A DNA stretch of 26,146 nucleotides from assembly GCA_038246645.1 (NCBI GenBank), contig JBBRVS010000058.1:1-26146 (forward strand). The letters run 5' to 3'. Below, in pieces: positions 22,045 through 26,146 of the stretch (positions within the stretch are counted from its first letter, which is position 1; every line of letters begins with the position of its first letter). The position numbers were made by a program, and so were the translations under genes. Source of the stretch: JAHCHG01 sp038246645 (GTDB lineage Bacteria; Acidobacteriota; Blastocatellia; Pyrinomonadales; Pyrinomonadaceae). The notes below the pieces were generated by a model. That model saw only the letters and a program-made list of their open reading frames with translations, did not search any database and was not told the DNA's origin.

Positions 22045-23172
22045 TTATCTAGTAAGAATAATATCAACCTCGCCTGGCTTCATTGATTGGTCACCAAACA
22101 ATTTTGTTTGTGTTCTAGTAGTTTTTTCTAATGGACGATCTTTGATTTGAATGTTTTTGTGCTTTGGAAAATGATTTTTTAATATTTCCAATGTTGAATT
22201 GAATGTAAATTCTCTTTTATCGGTTCTTACATAGATTGTGCTGTTACGCTTCATCATTTTTGAACAAAATCTAAATACGTCATCAAGTAATTCGTAATAA
22301 TCCTGTTTATTTATAAATCTGCCTTTGTGCTTGCTTTCGAGCGATTTATAATTTGTGGAAAAACCTAAAAGCCAAAGTCTTAACCATTGATCAGCATGAT
22401 AGTTAGTAATTGAACAATATGGCGGCGATGTGAACAGCAATGAAAACTTTTTTCCTTCGCGTATTGTTCTTTCAGAAATTGCCTTTAACTCGTTTGCGCT
22501 ATCACCAAAAACAACAACGCTTTCGGTAATGTTAGGTGTGCCTTTTTCGTATCGCCAATTAATTTTGTTGAGAATAAAATCATAAGGATTAATTTCCGGC
22601 GGAGTTTCCATTTTCTTCTTTTTCCACCAATTTACGGAATAATTCATTCCTAAAGATTTCGTCTGTCGCATCTGATTAGACAAACCTTCGCCAAGTTTTC
22701 CGTGTAGAAAAACTAAAATAATAGAAGTAAGTGTTGCATCAGTATTATTATTTTCCCAATCCAGATGTTTTCGTGCCGCAAGCAAAAATTTTAATACCTC
22801 ATCGCAATAACAAATTCTGAAAAACTCAGGCATTCGTTCAATAGCTCTGCTGTAATAATTTCGTTTGTGATAAATTTCATTTAATCTTTTAACAACGTCT
22901 TCTTTGTCGGCAGGTTTAAGTTTTACCGTTCCATAAAGCCACCCAACCGGATTTATTTCGATTCCTAAACTTTTTCTGCCTAATACTCCACCTGCAAACA
23001 CGCTTGAACATCTTCCGGCAAACGGATCAATAATATAATCACCTTTTTTTGAAAATTCATTAACTACCTCAAATGCAAATTCGAGAGGAAACATCGCATA
23101 ATAAGGTCCAAATCTTGCCCATCTCGATTCGGCGGTCATAAAACCTTTTAATATTTTGTCGGTTTCAATCAT
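22045..23172 (-). CDS. DNA methyltransferase (N4-cytosine / N6-adenine type)
   Basis: A 375-residue DNA amino-methyltransferase. The SAM-binding motif I is IIDPFAGRCSS (47-57) with GRKSLGIEINP after it; the catalytic motif IV is FTSPPY (247-252), followed by CSITNYHADQWLRLW. The C-terminal KLFGDQSMKPGEVDIILT resembles other bacterial enzymes of this group. Motif I precedes motif IV, with ~190 residues between, where target recognition could lie. SPPY is compatible with m4C or m6A. Its ATG overlaps the nurA TGA (ATGA, 23169-23172), so it is translationally coupled to a HerA-NurA pair. It may mark self DNA, as in restriction-modification. Recognition sequence unknown. Confidence 0.88.
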   Translation of the reverse strand: MIETDKILKGFMTAESRWARFGPYYAMFPLEFAFEVVNEFSKKGDYIIDPFAGRCSSVFAGGVLGRKSLGIEINPVGWLYGTVKLKPADKEDVVKRLNEIYHKRNYYSRAIERMPEFFRICYCDEVLKFLLAARKHLDWENNNTDATLTSIILVFLHGKLGEGLSNQMRQTKSLGMNYSVNWWKKKKMETPPEINPYDFILNKINWRYEKGTPNITESVVVFGDSANELKAISERTIREGKKFSLLFTSPPYCSITNYHADQWLRLWLLGFSTNYKSLESKHKGRFINKQDYYELLDDVFRFCSKMMKRNSTIYVRTDKREFTFNSTLEILKNHFPKHKNIQIKDRPLEKTTRTQTKLFGDQSMKPGEVDIILTR

Positions 23173-24536
23173 TGTCCTGATCTCTCTCTTATTTCTCTCG
23201 CAATATCTTCAAAAATTCTTCTACCTAAATTCAATGGAATTGCTGCTTCTGCGTGTGCAGATACCAGAGGCGAAACAGAATTCGGATACCTATTTGAAAC
23301 AAGTTGGTCAATTAAATTCATTACGTCCGCCAAACGAGTAAACTGTTCAGGATTTGCCGTTTCTAAATTTTTTTGTTCGTCACTGAAATAAGCAATTACT
23401 GGAACTATTTTTTGCCCTGACGCGGCTTTATAAAACAATTTTCTGCCGTAATATGTATCTTGTCCATAAGGTTTTTCGCTTTCCGAAAAAATTATATTCT
23501 TCTTAATATAGTTGTCATTCAAAAGTAATGCCGACTGTCTTGGAAATTTATCTGTAACGCCGTCTGTGGTCATATCTATTTCCAAAAAATGATTAAAGAA
23601 TGTTCCTGATTTTTCAATTCCGATAATTAACAAGTCTTGCCCGTTTATTTTTTTCTGCAACTCATTCAAACGCTTCAATTCAACGGGAATAACTTTCGCA
23701 AGCCACGAAGAAGTGCTAAATACTGCTAAAGGTCCGTCCATTATAAAAGCGACTCTGCGAAGTGTAGGAAGCCAGCCTTTTCTTTCAAATGCTCTTAGAA
23801 TGTGAATAAGCCAAAGAGTTTCAAGCGTCGCTCTAATTTGTCCAAACATTTCTCCGTTAGTTCCGCCCGAATTCATTAGCTCGTGTAGCCGAAGCGCGTC
23901 AGTTGAAAATAAAGCCTCTCCAGAATGCGGACAAATATATTCTCCGTCATCGTAAGTCATCTCTTCGTCAACTCCTTCAATTGGACTTCGAGGTAGATTA
24001 CGCTCGGAAAATAATTCTCGTCTTAACCGAAATAAATGTTCGTAGGTATCAAGTAAAGTTTCGCCGTCAGAAAAAATCACATTGATTTGCAGTTCTTCAA
24101 ATAACGCTCTTCGCAATGATGCTTTTGCATCTTTCTCAGTATTGAAAATTACATTACAACCCGGAAAAACGCTGTCAATTGTTGACGCTTTTTCTGTTTC
24201 ACGAAATTTCTTCGGACTAATAAATTCATTTTGCTCAAGTTCTTTTACGAGTTTCAAATCAATCAAAACAGACGAAACAGTTATGTAACCGAACTCTGCG
24301 CCGGGAAAACCGTTTTCCGCTTTCGCTGTTATATTGCTTCCGTCAATAGCAAGGACTAAATCAGGTTGTAATGCGCTGGCAGTTAAATCATCTTTCTTGG
24401 TAAGTTCGGCATCGGTAAGTTTATCTTCATCGCTTGTCTGCCGAATTCTAAAACGATCCTGCAATGCTTTTACTTTGTCGCTGTCAAGCAATCTTCTAAG
24501 AGGTTCGTAGCTTGCAAATTCACCTTCAAAACTCAT
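23169..24536 (-). CDS. nurA: NurA-domain nuclease
   Basis: A 455-residue protein with the NurA signature: VLAIDGS (61-67, metal-binding D65) and AFIMDGPLAVF (263-273, D267), plus late motifs such as IGIEKSGTFFNHFLE and QDTYYGRKLFYKA. NurA is a 5'-to-3' nuclease that works with the HerA translocase to process DNA ends in archaea and some bacteria. A segment with CPHSGEALFSTDALRLHE (~202-219) carries Cys/His. It lies three bases after the herA stop and overlaps the methyltransferase, so all three are one operon. A DNA nuclease, a DNA translocase and a DNA methyltransferase together suggest a defence or restriction-like function rather than housekeeping. Confidence 0.85.
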   Translation of the reverse strand: MSFEGEFASYEPLRRLLDSDKVKALQDRFRIRQTSDEDKLTDAELTKKDDLTASALQPDLVLAIDGSNITAKAENGFPGAEFGYITVSSVLIDLKLVKELEQNEFISPKKFRETEKASTIDSVFPGCNVIFNTEKDAKASLRRALFEELQINVIFSDGETLLDTYEHLFRLRRELFSERNLPRSPIEGVDEEMTYDDGEYICPHSGEALFSTDALRLHELMNSGGTNGEMFGQIRATLETLWLIHILRAFERKGWLPTLRRVAFIMDGPLAVFSTSSWLAKVIPVELKRLNELQKKINGQDLLIIGIEKSGTFFNHFLEIDMTTDGVTDKFPRQSALLLNDNYIKKNIIFSESEKPYGQDTYYGRKLFYKAASGQKIVPVIAYFSDEQKNLETANPEQFTRLADVMNLIDQLVSNRYPNSVSPLVSAHAEAAIPLNLGRRIFEDIAREIRERSGQ

Positions 24537-24539
24537 ACT

Positions 24540-26036
24540 TTACACCTCAAATTTATCAACTTGAACAGGAATAACAAATAAATTACTCAAAGTCTTAACT
24601 CTCAAAAAACCTTTGTCTTGGGCGCGTCTAATTGAAGGCTCAAAATCGGCAAAGTCATAATATTTGGTGAGTTCTTTTGTTTCATCCGTATTGTTTAAAT
24701 GGCTGATAAACCAATTCGCCGTATTCTTCAAAATATTTCTTTGAATACTACTTACTTCTTGCGTCGCGTAAATCATACCAATTCGATATTTTGAACCTTC
24801 TTTTGCTGTTCTTACCCAAACATCAGTTAAATCTAAATCATTTCCGGCGGGTAAAAGATTATGTGCCTCTTCAATATAAACCAAAATTTCAGGCGGTATT
24901 TTGCTTTCCCTAAATTCCTTTTGATTTTGCTTGAAGATATGCCACATTATTCTATCCGCAGATGATTTATTTAATAAGGGGTCGCCACTTGATTGGTCAA
25001 TTATTACAAGTTTTCCGCTTACTAAATCGGTGTAAATATCTTGTGCATAATCTGTAGAAGTTGAAGCTGAATGGTTATCTCTAACTGCACCAACTTGTTT
25101 TGCGCCGTTTGGTCGCCAAATCATTTCGAGAATCTTTTTAAAGTCCTCATCCGCCCAATTTTCACCAGATGAACTTTGGTCAATATACCATCTTTCAAAA
25201 TCCTTAAACTCTTGAGTTTTCATATAGTCGAAAAGCGTGCTGAAAGCGTTGGCTAAACTTTGTAGTGAAGGATTTGTTGATTGGAGTATTCTCGCCGCCG
25301 AACGGTATCGTTCAGCGTTATTCAAATCTGATTGAACATTTAGCATTCCATCAAATCTCTCATTTTGATTTCTTGCATTAGGTCTGCCATCAAAAAGTTC
25401 AGCCTTAAATAAACCTGTTGTTGCAATGTTTAGATTGGTAGGAACTTCAAATCCTGCTTTCGCAATTAGTGAGCGATAAGCTAAAACTCTTCGGTTATGT
25501 CATGTTGTTGCACTTCTATCAGTAGGTTCAGGAACTGTAAAGATAACTTGCTTGAAACTTTCAATAAATTTTGATTCATCTTTTTTGAACGAGGCATCAA
25601 TAATATCCTTGCCAATTTGAAGATTTTCATCAAGATAGAAATTTATTAGCATCATCTTTCTGTCAGGATCATTATCGTGTGGATGAATCCCATAAGTTAC
25701 TACTTCTGCATCTTTATTTGCATTTGGAATAAGTTGCCATATATTTTTTATGGCATTATTGTTGTCCTGAACATTCTCGTTTGCATATTCACCATTTGGG
25801 TCAAAAATTATTTGTCCTATTCGTAAGGAAGCATCTTCACTTTTTTGTGGGTTTCGTAACTCAAATACTGATTTAGCAATAATTTTCGTTGTGTTAGATT
25901 TACCCGTTCTTGTCATTCCGAATAGTGCAGATTTCTGACTCAACAAATCTGCCGGATAAATATACACAGGAACATCATCAATTTGCTGATATTTTCTGTT
26001 TGTTGAGGGTGTAATTAAAAGTGGGACACAGAAATA
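24540..26036 (-). pseudogene. herA: HerA-type DNA translocase ATPase, with in-frame TGA and no clear N-terminus
   Basis: One continuous minus-strand frame from 26036 to 24540, interrupted by a single TGA at 25500-25502. Upstream, VYIYPADLLSQKSALFGMTRTGKSNTTK contains the Walker A motif GMTRTGKS. After the stop the frame continues HNRRVLAYRSLIAKAGFEVPTN, then Walker B with catalytic glutamate, PEILVYIEEAHNLLP, and the sensor-like TQEVSS. The reading frame is the same on both sides, so this is a point change (for example CGA to TGA), not an indel. Separate products would be 155 residues (GTG 25967) and 268 residues (ATG 25346). No ATG precedes Walker A in frame, and the HAS-barrel of normal HerA is missing. 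It is either decaying, recoded or truncated at the window edge. Confidence 0.82.
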
Positions 26037-26146
26037 TCAATAATTTTTGATGACGATTTTGACTGCTATATATTGTAGATAGATTTTTAAAAACACAATA
26101 TACAGCCCTAATTTTGTCAATTTTAAAGGTCTGTTGAATTTGGCGA
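26037..26146. other. AT-rich edge, possibly a mobile-element end
   Basis: Beyond the open herA frame the sequence is AT-rich, with TATATTGT and ACAATATA phrases forming an imperfect inverted repeat (~26069-26105). GTGGGACAC at 26021-26029 is a possible insertion boundary. No gene can be called. Confidence 0.3.

Noticed and set aside
1..26146. tRNA and rRNA genes
   Set aside because: No cloverleaf with TTCGA-type arm or rRNA-like conserved stretch was recognised in any intergenic gap by eye.

Overview
The window reads as ordinary chromosomal DNA of an environmental, non-photosynthetic heterotroph. The mix of genes is a two-domain class I HMG-CoA reductase, phasins plus PhaR, a WS/DGAT acyltransferase, an AidB-type acyl-CoA dehydrogenase and a large Asp-box (VPS10-like) secreted protein. 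Together with abundant, varied intergenic palindromes and mostly weak Shine-Dalgarno sites, this resembles Acidobacteriota (Blastocatellia/Pyrinomonadales-like). That placement is an inference from gene content and style, not a database result.

Layout. 1-879 is gene-free and repeat-rich. It holds a 184-bp element with perfect 16-bp terminal inverted repeats (352-535), directly followed by a ~205-bp element (536-741) that recurs inverted at 8751-8955. At 880-4044 lies a secreted Asp-box protein. 4100-4320 is a textbook-like peptide-dependent transcription attenuator: promoter, Ile/Val-rich leader peptide, and 1:2, 2:3 and 3:4 hairpins. It precedes ilvB, but ilvB breaks off at codon ~250 and is joined out of frame to the C-terminal half of ilvC, so a deletion has apparently removed the rest of ilvB, probably ilvN, and the 5' half of ilvC. 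A cupin, pheA (chorismate mutase-prephenate dehydratase) and a divergent DAHP synthase follow, giving an amino-acid biosynthesis block. Then, on the minus strand, come a second Asp-box protein and a frameshifted SAM methyltransferase. A BrnT-type toxin and its antitoxin, and an HMG-CoA reductase with a PKD-like N-terminal domain, lie on the plus strand.

13055-22023 is a storage-lipid / acyl-CoA block: phaR, two phasin-like proteins, a GNAT acetyltransferase, WS/DGAT, an alpha/beta hydrolase, an AidB-like acyl-CoA dehydrogenase and an AMP-forming acyl-CoA ligase. The second phasin has a Lys/Pro/Ala tail and four helical repeats at an exact 48-residue period. Nearly every gap in this block carries a different long hairpin or tandem repeat, typically starting 0-5 nt after a stop codon.

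22045-26036 (minus strand) is visibly more AT-rich and holds a compact herA-nurA-DNA methyltransferase operon with 3-nt and -4-nt junctions. This is a candidate DNA-processing/defence system. Its HerA ATPase has one in-frame TGA and lacks a recognisable N-terminus near the window edge. Three independent gene lesions (ilvB/ilvC deletion, methyltransferase frameshift, herA nonsense codon) in 26 kb are worth verifying against raw reads.
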